Positions 24,799 to 33,002 of a stretch of 64,000 nt of DNA are shown piece after piece. The DNA is from Scandinavium lactucae. GTDB taxonomy: Bacteria; Pseudomonadota; Gammaproteobacteria; Enterobacterales; Enterobacteriaceae. Both the position numbers and the translations under genes were made by a program. Location: contig NZ_JAWXRD010000001.1 of the NCBI RefSeq assembly GCF_033843265.1, positions 384,373 to 448,372 on the forward strand. Direction: 5' to 3'. Below the pieces are notes generated by a model. The model worked only from the letters and a program-made list of their open reading frames with translations, was not told the DNA's origin and did no database searches. Numbering within the stretch: position 1 is the stretch's first letter; the number at the start of each line of letters is the position of its first letter.

Positions 24799-25623
24799 TT
24801 AGTCGATGGTGCGCAGCAGTTCGTTGATGCCCACTTTGCCACGCGTTTTCGCGTCAACTTTCTTCACGATAACCGCGCAGTACAGGCTGTATTTGCCATC
24901 TTTCGACGGCAGGTTGCCGGAAACCACCACTGAGCCTGCCGGTACACGACCATAGAACACTTCACCGGTTTCGCGGTCGTAGATTTTGGTACTCTGACCG
25001 ATGTAAACGCCCATCGAAATGACGGAGCCTTCTTCAACGATGACGCCTTCAACCACTTCGGAGCGTGCGCCGATGAAGCAGTTGTCTTCGATAATGGTCG
25101 GGTTAGCCTGCAGTGGCTCAAGTACGCCACCGATGCCGACGCCGCCGGACAGGTGAACGTTTTTACCGATTTGCGCACAGGAACCGACGGTCGCCCAGGT
25201 ATCCACCATCGAACCTTCGTCAACATAGGCACCGATGTTCACGTAGGACGGCATCAGCACGGTATTGCGCGCGATGAACGCACCCTGGCGCACGGCCGCA
25301 GGTGGCACCACGCGGAAGCCTTCTTTCTGGAAACGCGCTTCATCATAGTCAGCGAATTTCATCGGCACTTTATCGAAATAGCGGCTTTCTGCGCCGTCGA
25401 TAACCTGGTTATCGTTAATACGGAAAGAGAGCAGTACCGCTTTCTTCAGCCACTGATGCGTTACCCACTGGCCGTCAATCTTTTCCGCGACGCGCAGGGC
25501 ACCGGAATCCAGCAGGGAAATAACCTGGTTAACCGCTTCACGGGTAACGGTATCAACATTTGCCGGAGTGATATCGGCACGGCGCTCAAAAGCGGACTCA
25601 ATAACGTTCTGTAACTGCTGCAT
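24799..25623 (-). CDS. dapD: Tetrahydrodipicolinate N-succinyltransferase
   Basis: Uses succinyl-CoA to acylate tetrahydrodipicolinate in the succinylase branch of lysine and meso-diaminopimelate synthesis, needed for peptidoglycan. It has 274 residues, the standard length. The central region (about 100-240) consists of hexapeptide repeats forming a left-handed beta helix; its trimer binds the substrates between subunits. It follows glnD by 30 bases and ends in a strong terminator. Confidence 0.97.
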   Translation of the reverse strand: MQQLQNVIESAFERRADITPANVDTVTREAVNQVISLLDSGALRVAEKIDGQWVTHQWLKKAVLLSFRINDNQVIDGAESRYFDKVPMKFADYDEARFQKEGFRVVPPAAVRQGAFIARNTVLMPSYVNIGAYVDEGSMVDTWATVGSCAQIGKNVHLSGGVGIGGVLEPLQANPTIIEDNCFIGARSEVVEGVIVEEGSVISMGVYIGQSTKIYDRETGEVFYGRVPAGSVVVSGNLPSKDGKYSLYCAVIVKKVDAKTRGKVGINELLRTID

Positions 25624-25653
25624 TGTTAAACTCTTTCCATTAAAAAAAACACA

Positions 25654-28317
25654 CTACCCTTTATCGTTTGGATTGAGGGCTGCTGTCAACCGCTGTTGTA
25701 CTTCTAGCTGAAGCACATTATTAAGGGCACGGCGGTCGGCGGTCGCGATTATAAATAAATCTTCTACTCGTTCACCAATTGTGGTGATTCGCGCCCCGTG
25801 CAGAGAAATGCCGAGGTCGGCGAAGACCTGGCCTACACATGCCAGCAGGCCGGGTTGATCGAGGGCAATCAGTTCCAGGAACGATTTTCTGTCGGTATGC
25901 GTCGGCAGGAAATTCACCTCAGTATCGACCGTAAAATGCCGCAGTTTTGCCGGTTGCCGACGTGGGGCAGGGGGCTGCCATGATCGCTGGGTAATAGCCT
26001 GGGTCAGGCCCTGACGAATCGCATCATGGCGATCGGCAGACAGCGGGCTACCGTCAGGCTCAAGTACGATAAAGGTGTCCATCGCCATGCCGTCGCGGGT
26101 GGTAAAGATCTGCGCGTCGTGCACGCTCAGGTTACGCCGGTCAAGTTCCGCACAGACGGCGGCGAACAGGTACGGGCGGTCCGGGCTCCAGATGAAAATC
26201 TCGGTGCCGCCGCGCGTGGCCTGCGGGCTGAGCAGGATCATCGGATCGTTCAAATCGTGCTTAAGCAGGTGGCGAGCGTGCCATGCCAGCTGATTTGGCG
26301 TGTGGCGAACAAAGTAGTTGGCCCGGCAACGTGCCCAAATCTGATGCAGCGCTTCTTCATCGATATTGTCCATCCGCAGCAGAGCCAGCGCCTGTAGCTG
26401 ATGATGGCGCACGCGTTCGCGCATATCCGGGGTGCTTTGCATCCCCCGGCGCAGCTGCTTTTCGGTGGCGAAGTACAGCTCACGCAACAGGCTCTGTTTC
26501 CAACTGTTCCACAGCGTTTCGTTAGTGGCGCAGATGTCGGCCACGGTCAGACACACCAGATAACGCAGGCGATTTTCGGTCTGCACTTCTTCGGCAAACT
26601 GCTTGATAACCTCCGGGTCCTGAATGTCCCGGCGCTGAGCCGTGACTGACATCAGCAGGTGATGGCGTACCAGCCAGGCGACTAACTGCGTTTCCCGTGA
26701 GTTCAGCCCGTGCAGCTCGGCGAATTTCAGGATGTCCTGCGCGCCGAGTACCGAGTGATCGCCCCCGCGGCCTTTGGCGATATCATGGAACAGGGCGGCA
26801 ATCAGGATCAGTTCCGGGTGATTCAGACGGGGCCACAGCTCAACGCACAGCGGGTGGCGGGAACGGGTTTCTTCTTTGGCGAAACTTTCCAGCTTGAGCA
26901 GCACGCGAATGGTGTGCTCATCCACGGTGTAGGCGTGGAACAGGTCGAACTGCATCTGGCCAACGATGTGCGACCACTGCGGCATGTACGCCCACAGTAC
27001 GCTGTGGCGATGCATCGGCAGCAGACCCCGGCTGACCGCCCCCTGATGGCGCAGCATGCTGAGGAACAGTTCGCGGGCTTCGGGGATGTAGCACAGCGGT
27101 TCGGTCAGATGACGACGCGCATGGCGCAGGTGGCGCAGGGTGGTCGAATAAATGCCGGTAATGCTGCTGTTGCGCACCATGATATGGAACATGCGCAGAA
27201 TAGCCTGTGGCTCTCGCATAAACAGCGTGTCATCGCGCAGGTCGATGAGCGAGCCGCGCAGCTGAAAATCGTCGTCGATAGGGCGCGGTTTTTCATCGGC
27301 GGTCAGGGCGAGAATTGCCTCATCAAACAGCTGTAGCAGCATCTGGTTCAACTCGCCCACCCGGCGGGTGACACGATAAAAATCCTTCATCATCTGCTCG
27401 ACAGGCTGGTTGCCTTCGCCGCTGTAGTTGAGGCGCTGGGCCACGTTCAGCTGCCGGTCAAACAGCAGGCGGTTGTCGTAGCGATTGATTTCCAGATGCA
27501 GTGCAAAACGGATGCGCCACAGCAAATGCAGGCACTCGTTCAGTTCGTTACGTTCCGCTTCGGTCAGGAAGCCGAACCCGACCATTTCATCGAGCGACGT
27601 GGCACCGAAGTGACGACGTGCCACCCATTGCAGGGTATGAATATCACGCAGGCCGCCGGGGCTGCTTTTGATATCCGGCTCGAGGTTATAGCTGGTGCCG
27701 TGAAAACGCTGGTGACGCTCGTTTTGCTCTTCGACTTTGGCGGCGAAGAATTTCTCCGAAGGCCAGAAGCCTTCGCTGAAGATATGTTTTTGCAGTTCGA
27801 GGAACAGGGCCACGTCGCCGATAAGCAGGCGGGATTCAATCAGATTGGTGGCGACGGTCAGATCCGAAAGCCCTTCCAGCAGGCACTCTTCGAGGGTGCG
27901 CACGCTGTGGCCGACTTCGAGCTTGAGATCCCACAGCAGCGTCAGCAGTTCGCCAATTTTCTGCGCCAGTTCATCGGGCAGTCTCTTACGGCTGAGGATC
28001 AGCAGGTCAATATCGGAAAGAGGATGCAGTTCGGCGCGACCATAGCCACCCACCGCCACCAGGGCTGCGTCTTCTACGTCACCGAAACCGTAATGCAGCC
28101 ACAGACGCTGAAGCATCTGGTCGATATATTCCGTCCGGGCGGTCATCAGCTGTTCTGCAGAGGTGCCTCTGTCAAAAGCAACACCCAGCCAACGCTGGAA
28201 CGCGTCGAGATGCGCCTTGATACTGGCGCAGTTCAGCTCCGACTCTGACCAGCTTACCGGGTAATCCGGTGGGACGGGCAGAACAGATAAAGCTGTGTCA
28301 CGTAAGGAATTACTCAT
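25654..28317 (-). CDS. glnD: Bifunctional uridylyltransferase/uridylyl-removing enzyme GlnD
   Basis: Primary nitrogen sensor: uridylylates PII proteins when glutamine is low and removes UMP when it is high. It has 887 residues. The nucleotidyltransferase motif GGYGRAELHPLSDID is at about 90-104. A helical linker follows, then an HD hydrolase domain (LFHDIAKGRGGDHS, near 510) and two C-terminal ACT domains that bind glutamine. Two ATGs four codons apart are possible; I choose MSNSLRD because GGGTGG lies about 6 bases upstream, while the earlier ATG has only a T-rich leader. The E. coli protein is about 890 residues. Confidence 0.95.
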   Translation of the reverse strand: MSNSLRDTALSVLPVPPDYPVSWSESELNCASIKAHLDAFQRWLGVAFDRGTSAEQLMTARTEYIDQMLQRLWLHYGFGDVEDAALVAVGGYGRAELHPLSDIDLLILSRKRLPDELAQKIGELLTLLWDLKLEVGHSVRTLEECLLEGLSDLTVATNLIESRLLIGDVALFLELQKHIFSEGFWPSEKFFAAKVEEQNERHQRFHGTSYNLEPDIKSSPGGLRDIHTLQWVARRHFGATSLDEMVGFGFLTEAERNELNECLHLLWRIRFALHLEINRYDNRLLFDRQLNVAQRLNYSGEGNQPVEQMMKDFYRVTRRVGELNQMLLQLFDEAILALTADEKPRPIDDDFQLRGSLIDLRDDTLFMREPQAILRMFHIMVRNSSITGIYSTTLRHLRHARRHLTEPLCYIPEARELFLSMLRHQGAVSRGLLPMHRHSVLWAYMPQWSHIVGQMQFDLFHAYTVDEHTIRVLLKLESFAKEETRSRHPLCVELWPRLNHPELILIAALFHDIAKGRGGDHSVLGAQDILKFAELHGLNSRETQLVAWLVRHHLLMSVTAQRRDIQDPEVIKQFAEEVQTENRLRYLVCLTVADICATNETLWNSWKQSLLRELYFATEKQLRRGMQSTPDMRERVRHHQLQALALLRMDNIDEEALHQIWARCRANYFVRHTPNQLAWHARHLLKHDLNDPMILLSPQATRGGTEIFIWSPDRPYLFAAVCAELDRRNLSVHDAQIFTTRDGMAMDTFIVLEPDGSPLSADRHDAIRQGLTQAITQRSWQPPAPRRQPAKLRHFTVDTEVNFLPTHTDRKSFLELIALDQPGLLACVGQVFADLGISLHGARITTIGERVEDLFIIATADRRALNNVLQLEVQQRLTAALNPNDKG

Positions 28318-28350
28318 CACGCCACCCATAAGAAAAAACGATTACCCATA

Positions 28351-28373
28351 AAAAATCGCCGGGAGCGATTTTT
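28351..28373 (-). terminator. Third hairpin in map-glnD gap, terminator-like
   Basis: AAAAATCGC-CGGGA-GCGATTTTT is a 9-bp stem with a T run at its 3' side on the minus strand. It is the last of three hairpins between map and glnD. Confidence 0.55.
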
Positions 28374-28400
28374 AACGTCGCTAACGGCGGCCCGAAGGGG

Positions 28401-28419
28401 GGCGGGCAGGACGCCCGCC
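28401..28419 (-). other. Second hairpin in map-glnD gap
   Basis: GGCGGGC-AGGAC-GCCCGCC is a GC-rich 7-bp stem without a T tract. It could be RNA structure or a degenerate palindromic repeat. Confidence 0.5.
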
Positions 28420-28421
28420 AT

Positions 28422-28442
28422 AAAAAAACCGGCTCGCGCCGG
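28422..28442 (-). terminator. Terminator after map
   Basis: GCCGG/CCGGC stem with a 4-base loop, followed on the minus strand by seven T. It lies 6 bases past the map stop. The stem is only 5 bp but GC-rich. Confidence 0.8.
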
Positions 28443-28448
28443 CTTTCT

Positions 28449-29243
28449 TTATTCGTTGTGCGAGATTATCGCCGGGATGGTGTCATCCTTGCGTAATGTC
28501 AGTATTTCGCAGCCGTTGTCTGTCACCACAATAGTATGCTCGTACTGTGCAGACAAGCTTCGATCTTTAGTTTTCACCGTCCAGCCATCTTTCATGGTAC
28601 GGATCCGATAGTCGCCGGAGTTAACCATAGGTTCGATGGTGAAGGTCATACCTTTTTGCAGCACCACGCCGCCGTCGTCTGCATCATAGTGCAGAACCTG
28701 CGGTTCTTCATGGAACACGCGGCCGATACCATGGCCGCAGTACTCACGGACCACTGAGAAACCTTCCGCTTCGGCAAACTTCTGAATCGCTGCGCCGAGA
28801 GTGCGCAGACGGATTCCCGGTTTTACCATGCGCAGCGCGAGGTACAGGCTTTCCTGCGTCACACGGCACAGACGTTCGCCAAGGATAGTTGGCTTACCGA
28901 CGATGAACATTTTAGAGGTATCACCGTGGTATTCGTCTTTAATAACGGTCACGTCGATGTTGACGATATCGCCATCTTTCAACAGTTTTTCGTCATCCGG
29001 AATTCCGTGACATACCACTTCGTTAATCGAGATGCAGACGGATTTCGGGAAACCGTGGTAGCCAAGGCAGGCAGAGACAGCATGCTGCTCGTTAACGATA
29101 TAGTCGTTACAGATTCTGTCCAGTTCGCCGGTGCTGACGCCAGGCTTGATATGAGGTTCGATCATTTCCAGCACTTCGGCAGCCAGACGGCCAGCGACGC
29201 GCATTTTTTCAATTTCTTCAGGGGTCTTAATAGAGATAGCCAT
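28449..29243 (-). CDS. map: Methionine aminopeptidase type I
   Basis: Removes initiator methionine from nascent proteins after deformylation; essential. It has 264 residues. All five metal ligands are present: D97, D108, H171, E204 and E235. An in-frame start 14 codons earlier exists, but MAISIKTPEE is the family N-terminus. It is divergent from rpsB across a 325-base region that holds the S2 leader RNA. Confidence 0.97.
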   Translation of the reverse strand: MAISIKTPEEIEKMRVAGRLAAEVLEMIEPHIKPGVSTGELDRICNDYIVNEQHAVSACLGYHGFPKSVCISINEVVCHGIPDDEKLLKDGDIVNIDVTVIKDEYHGDTSKMFIVGKPTILGERLCRVTQESLYLALRMVKPGIRLRTLGAAIQKFAEAEGFSVVREYCGHGIGRVFHEEPQVLHYDADDGGVVLQKGMTFTIEPMVNSGDYRIRTMKDGWTVKTKDRSLSAQYEHTIVVTDNGCEILTLRKDDTIPAIISHNE

Positions 29244-29367
29244 GCATTCTGTCCATCGGGGCCGAGAGATCGGCAATAAATACAAGTGTCAGTGCTAACA
29301 ATGGTAACAGCCGTCACAGGCTACTGCCAAACTGAGAATCATTAACCGCACGCCGCGCCAACATTTA

Positions 29368-29397
29368 TTGGTTTCTGCCTGTGATTTATGGTATAAA
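29368..29397 (+). promoter_or_regulatory. Candidate rpsB promoter
   Basis: TTGGTT (29368-29373), 18 bases, TATAAA (29392-29397), followed by the GCGCGCC discriminator common in promoters under stringent control. The transcript would run through the leader element into rpsB-tsf. Confidence 0.65.
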
Positions 29398-29407
29398 GCG
29401 CGCCGAA

Positions 29408-29543
29408 CTTCCATTCCGTTTGATATACACAGAAACGGTCTGGCAGCGACTAATCTCACTTTGTGTAATAACACACACGTATCGGCACATACGCCGGGGT
29501 GCCCTTCGGGGTCGGTCGTATGGGATACGTGGAGGCATAACCC
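29408..29543 (+). ncRNA. tff: rpsB leader RNA (tff/T44 type)
   Basis: In E. coli a 136-nt RNA called tff or t44 occupies the leader just before rpsB, where S2 protein binds to repress its own mRNA. The same interval here holds a conserved-looking structured segment: paired GGGTGCC/GGGGTC elements and a GGAGGCATAACCCC stretch that can pair with upstream GGGG. The boundaries are set by analogy with the E. coli distance to rpsB and are approximate. This element fills most of the only gene-free stretch over 300 bases (29244-29568). Confidence 0.7.
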
Positions 29544-29568
29544 CAACTTTTATATAGAGGTTTTAAAC

Positions 29569-30294
29569 ATGGCAACTGTTTCCATGCGCGACATGCTCAA
29601 GGCTGGTGTACACTTTGGTCACCAGACCCGTTACTGGAACCCGAAAATGAAGCCTTTCATCTTCGGCGCACGTAACAAAGTTCACATCATCAACCTTGAG
29701 AAAACTGTACCAATGTTCAACGAAGCTCTGGCTGAACTGAACAAGATCTCTTCTCGCAAAGGTAAAATCCTTTTCGTTGGTACTAAACGTGCTGCAAGCG
29801 AAGCAATCAAAGAAGCTGCGCTGAACTGCGACCAGTTCTTCGTGAACCATCGCTGGTTGGGCGGTATGCTGACTAACTGGAAAACCGTTCGTCAGTCTAT
29901 CAAGCGTCTGAAAGATCTGGAAACTCAGTCTCAGGACGGCACCTTCGACAAGCTGACCAAGAAAGAAGCGCTGATGCGCACCCGTGAGCTGGGCAAGCTG
30001 GAAAACAGCCTGGGCGGTATCAAAGACATGGGTGGCCTGCCAGACGCACTGTTTGTTATCGATGCTGACCACGAACACATTGCTATCAAAGAAGCAAACA
30101 ACCTGGGTATCCCAGTATTTGCTATCGTTGATACCAACTCTGATCCGGACGGCGTTGACTTCGTTATCCCGGGTAACGACGATGCAATCCGCGCAGTTAG
30201 CCTGTATCTGAATGCCGTTGCTCTGACCGTACGTGAAGGCCGTTCTCAGGATCTGGCTTCTCAGGCGGAAGAAAGCTTCGTAGAAGCTGAATAA
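29569..30294 (+). CDS. rpsB: 30S ribosomal protein S2
   Basis: Small-subunit protein needed to recruit S1 to the ribosome. It has 241 residues, the E. coli length. It begins MATVSMRDMLKAGVHFGHQTR, contains HRWLGGMLTN and ends in the acidic AEESFVEAE tail. The frame is open 67 codons upstream through the structured leader, but that part is not protein-like. A GAGG site lies 9 bases before the ATG. Its codon use is that of a highly expressed gene. First gene of rpsB-tsf, probably repressed by S2. Confidence 0.98.
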   Translation: MATVSMRDMLKAGVHFGHQTRYWNPKMKPFIFGARNKVHIINLEKTVPMFNEALAELNKISSRKGKILFVGTKRAASEAIKEAALNCDQFFVNHRWLGGMLTNWKTVRQSIKRLKDLETQSQDGTFDKLTKKEALMRTRELGKLENSLGGIKDMGGLPDALFVIDADHEHIAIKEANNLGIPVFAIVDTNSDPDGVDFVIPGNDDAIRAVSLYLNAVALTVREGRSQDLASQAEESFVEAE

Positions 30295-30330
30295 TAAGGT
30301 TTAAGCCCTTATTAGTACCGAGTATGGATA

Positions 30331-30355
30331 GGGGCCCTCTTAGCGGCCCCTTTTT
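30331..30355 (+). terminator. Attenuating terminator between rpsB and tsf
   Basis: GGGGCC/GGCCCC stem, 8-base loop, five T. It lies inside the rpsB-tsf operon, so it probably reduces rather than blocks tsf transcription. Confidence 0.8.
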
Positions 30356-30413
30356 CACTTTTAAGACCGTTTGGTTAAACGCCGGGCGGTCCACATTTCC
30401 CGAGGATTTTAGA

Positions 30414-31265
30414 ATGGCTGAAATTACCGCCTCCCTGGTAAAAGAGCTGCGCGAACGTACTGGCGCAGGCATGATGGATTGCAAAAAAGCACTGACTGAA
30501 GCGAATGGCGACATCGAGCTGGCAATCGAAAACATGCGTAAATCTGGTGCGATCAAAGCAGCGAAAAAAGCAGGCAACGTTGCTGCTGACGGCGTGATCA
30601 TCACTAAGATCGACGGCAACTACGGTATCATTCTGGAAGTTAACTGCCAGACTGACTTCGTTGCTAAAGACGGCGGTTTCCAGGCTTTCGCGAACAAAGT
30701 TCTGGACGCAGCAGTGGCTGGCAAAATCACTGACGTTGAAGTTCTGAAAGCGCAGTTCGAAGAAGAACGTGTTGCTCTGGTTGCTAAAATCGGTGAGAAC
30801 ATCAACATCCGTCGTGTGGCTTCCCTGGAAGGCGACGTACTGGGTAGCTACCTGCACGGTGCTCGCATCGGTGTTCTGGTTGCCGCTAATGGCGCTGACG
30901 AAGAGCTGGTTAAGCACGTTGCAATGCACATTGCAGCAAGCAAGCCAGAATTCGTTAACCCAGAAGACGTATCTGCTGACGTGGTAGAGAAAGAGTACCA
31001 GGTTCAGCTGGACATCGCGATGCAGTCTGGTAAGCCAAAAGAAATCGCAGAGAAAATGGTTGAAGGCCGCATGAAGAAATTCACCGGCGAAGTTTCTCTG
31101 ACCGGCCAGCCTTTCGTTATGGATCCGAGCAAAACTGTTGGTCAGTTCCTGAAAGAGCACAACGCTACCGTGACTAACTTCATCCGCTTTGAAGTGGGCG
31201 AAGGTATCGAGAAAGTTGAGACTGACTTCGCAGCAGAAGTTGCTGCAATGTCCAAGCAGTCTTAA
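30414..31265 (+). CDS. tsf: Elongation factor Ts
   Basis: Nucleotide exchange factor for EF-Tu. It has 283 residues. The N-terminal UBA-like domain (1-54) is followed by the exchange motif TDFV at 80-83, which disturbs the EF-Tu magnesium site. A dimerisation region and C-terminal module complete it. An in-frame extension of 30 codons runs through the attenuator and is rejected. A CGAGGA site precedes the ATG. Confidence 0.98.
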   Translation: MAEITASLVKELRERTGAGMMDCKKALTEANGDIELAIENMRKSGAIKAAKKAGNVAADGVIITKIDGNYGIILEVNCQTDFVAKDGGFQAFANKVLDAAVAGKITDVEVLKAQFEEERVALVAKIGENINIRRVASLEGDVLGSYLHGARIGVLVAANGADEELVKHVAMHIAASKPEFVNPEDVSADVVEKEYQVQLDIAMQSGKPKEIAEKMVEGRMKKFTGEVSLTGQPFVMDPSKTVGQFLKEHNATVTNFIRFEVGEGIEKVETDFAAEVAAMSKQS

Positions 31266-31278
31266 TTATCTTAAAGGA

Positions 31279-31302
31279 GCCGCCTGAGGGCGGCTTCTTT
31301 TT
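31279..31302 (+). terminator. Terminator after tsf
   Basis: GCCGCC-TGAG-GGCGGC stem followed by TTCTTTTT, 13 bases after the tsf stop. Confidence 0.9.
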
Positions 31303-31415
31303 GAGCCTCATCAAGTGAAAATCAGTCAGGCTCCTATAGGCTTGCACTGATGAGCGATATATCCTTGTCGCCAGAAATAACCCATCTCAAACGTTGACAG
31401 TCCCAGGAAAGAAAT

Positions 31416-32141
31416 ATGGCTACCAATGCAAAACCCGTCTACAAACGCATTCTGCTTAAGCTCAGTGGCGAAGCACTGCAGGGAACTGAAGGCTTCGGTA
31501 TCGATGCCAGCATTCTCGACCGTATGGCGCAGGAAATTAAAGAACTGGTCGAACTGGGGATCCAGGTCGGTGTGGTGATTGGTGGTGGTAACCTCTTCCG
31601 TGGTGCGGGTCTGGCAAAAGCGGGTATGAACCGCGTTGTGGGCGACCACATGGGCATGCTGGCTACGGTCATGAACGGCCTGGCAATGCGTGATGCGCTC
31701 CACCGCGCCTATGTGAACGCTCGCCTGATGTCCGCCATTCCGCTGAATGGTGTGTGTGATAACTACAGCTGGGCCGAGGCTATCAGCCTGCTGCGCAATA
31801 ACCGCGTGGTTATCCTCTCTGCGGGTACCGGTAACCCATTCTTCACCACCGATTCCGCCGCGTGCCTGCGCGGGATTGAAATTGAAGCCGACGTGGTGCT
31901 GAAAGCCACGAAAGTTGACGGCGTGTTTACCGCTGACCCGGCCACCGATCCAACGGCAACCATGTACGAGCAGCTGAGCTACGCTGAAGTGCTGGATAAA
32001 GAACTGAAAGTGATGGATCTGGCCGCGTTTACGCTGGCGCGTGACCACAAACTGCCGATTCGCGTTTTCAACATGAATAAACCTGGCGCACTGCGTCGTG
32101 TGGTCATGGGTGAGAAAGAAGGGACTCTGATCACGGAATAA
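31416..32141 (+). CDS. pyrH: Uridylate kinase
   Basis: Phosphorylates UMP to UDP; hexameric, activated by GTP and inhibited by UTP. It has 241 residues of the amino acid kinase fold: a KLSGEAL phosphate loop near 14-20, GGGNLFRG around 56-63, and an ATKVDGVFTADP stretch. An AGGAAAG site lies upstream of the ATG. It stands between the tsf terminator and frr. Confidence 0.97.
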   Translation: MATNAKPVYKRILLKLSGEALQGTEGFGIDASILDRMAQEIKELVELGIQVGVVIGGGNLFRGAGLAKAGMNRVVGDHMGMLATVMNGLAMRDALHRAYVNARLMSAIPLNGVCDNYSWAEAISLLRNNRVVILSAGTGNPFFTTDSAACLRGIEIEADVVLKATKVDGVFTADPATDPTATMYEQLSYAEVLDKELKVMDLAAFTLARDHKLPIRVFNMNKPGALRRVVMGEKEGTLITE

Positions 32142-32352
32142 TCTCCGTGAGTGACACGCCATCCTTCACGCCGCTTGATGCAACGTGAATGATTTTGTGG
32201 CGAAATAAGGGTAAGATTTCGCTTTATTATTGCGATGCTTACCAGGCTGCCATTTTCGGCGCCAGGAATTATACGGGCTATACTTAGCACACCCGCGAAC
32301 AGGTGGATGTGCCGTATGGTCAGCCTGAGACAAGATTTCAAGGATTCGTAAC

Positions 32353-32910
32353 GTGATTAGCGATATCAGAAAAGATGCCGAAGTGCGCATGGAAAAATGC
32401 GTAGAATCATTCAAAAACCAGATCAGCAAAATCCGTACCGGCCGCGCTTCTCCTAGCCTGCTGGATGGCATTATTGTTGAATATTACGGTACCCCGACCC
32501 CGCTGCGTCAGCTGGCAAGCGTGACGGTAGAAGATTCCCGTACCCTGAAAATCAACGTGTTCGATCGCTCCCTGAGCCCGGCCGTTGAAAAAGCGATCAT
32601 GGCATCAGACCTCGGTCTGAACCCGAGCTCTGCGGGCACCGATATCCGCGTTCCACTGCCTCCACTGACGGAAGAACGTCGTAAAGACTTGACCAAAATC
32701 GTACGTGGCGAAGCTGAGCAGGCGCGTGTCTCCGTGCGTAACGTCCGCCGTGATGCCAACGATAAAGTAAAAGCGCTGCTGAAAGACAAAGAGATCAGCG
32801 AAGATGACGATCGTCGTTCTCAGGACGATGTACAGAAAATGACTGACGCCGCTATCAAAAAAGTAGACGCGGCGCTGGCAGAGAAAGAAGCAGAACTGAT
32901 GCAGTTCTGA
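32353..32910 (+). CDS. frr: Ribosome recycling factor
   Basis: With EF-G, splits post-termination ribosomes; essential. It has 185 residues of the three-helix-bundle plus hinge fold, with the conserved KIRTGRASPSLLDG near 26-39 and RRDANDKVK near 132-140. The start codon is GTG with AAGGA 8 bases upstream, as in E. coli. The 211-base gap after pyrH contains a TATACT box at 32279-32284, a plausible -10 for its own promoter without a good -35. Confidence 0.97.
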   Translation: MISDIRKDAEVRMEKCVESFKNQISKIRTGRASPSLLDGIIVEYYGTPTPLRQLASVTVEDSRTLKINVFDRSLSPAVEKAIMASDLGLNPSSAGTDIRVPLPPLTEERRKDLTKIVRGEAEQARVSVRNVRRDANDKVKALLKDKEISEDDDRRSQDDVQKMTDAAIKKVDAALAEKEAELMQF

Positions 32911-32929
32911 TTTCTGACGTTATCTGATG

Positions 32930-32969
32930 AACGCCGTACAGGAAACCCTCGGGTTTTGCTGGCGGCGTT
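32930..32969 (+). terminator. Possible terminator after frr
   Basis: AACGCCG/CGGCGTT enclose an inner AAACCC/GGGTTT hairpin, then TTTGCTTTTT. The branched shape is unusual and the T tract overlaps the dxr leader, so termination is probably partial. Confidence 0.5.
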
Positions 32970-33002
32970 TTGCTTTTTAGCCTTTCATCACTCGGATTTT
33001 TC

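Noticed and set aside
29368..29568. 67-codon N-terminal extension of rpsB
   Set aside because: The region is the structured S2 leader RNA; S2 starts at MATVSMRD behind a GAGG site.
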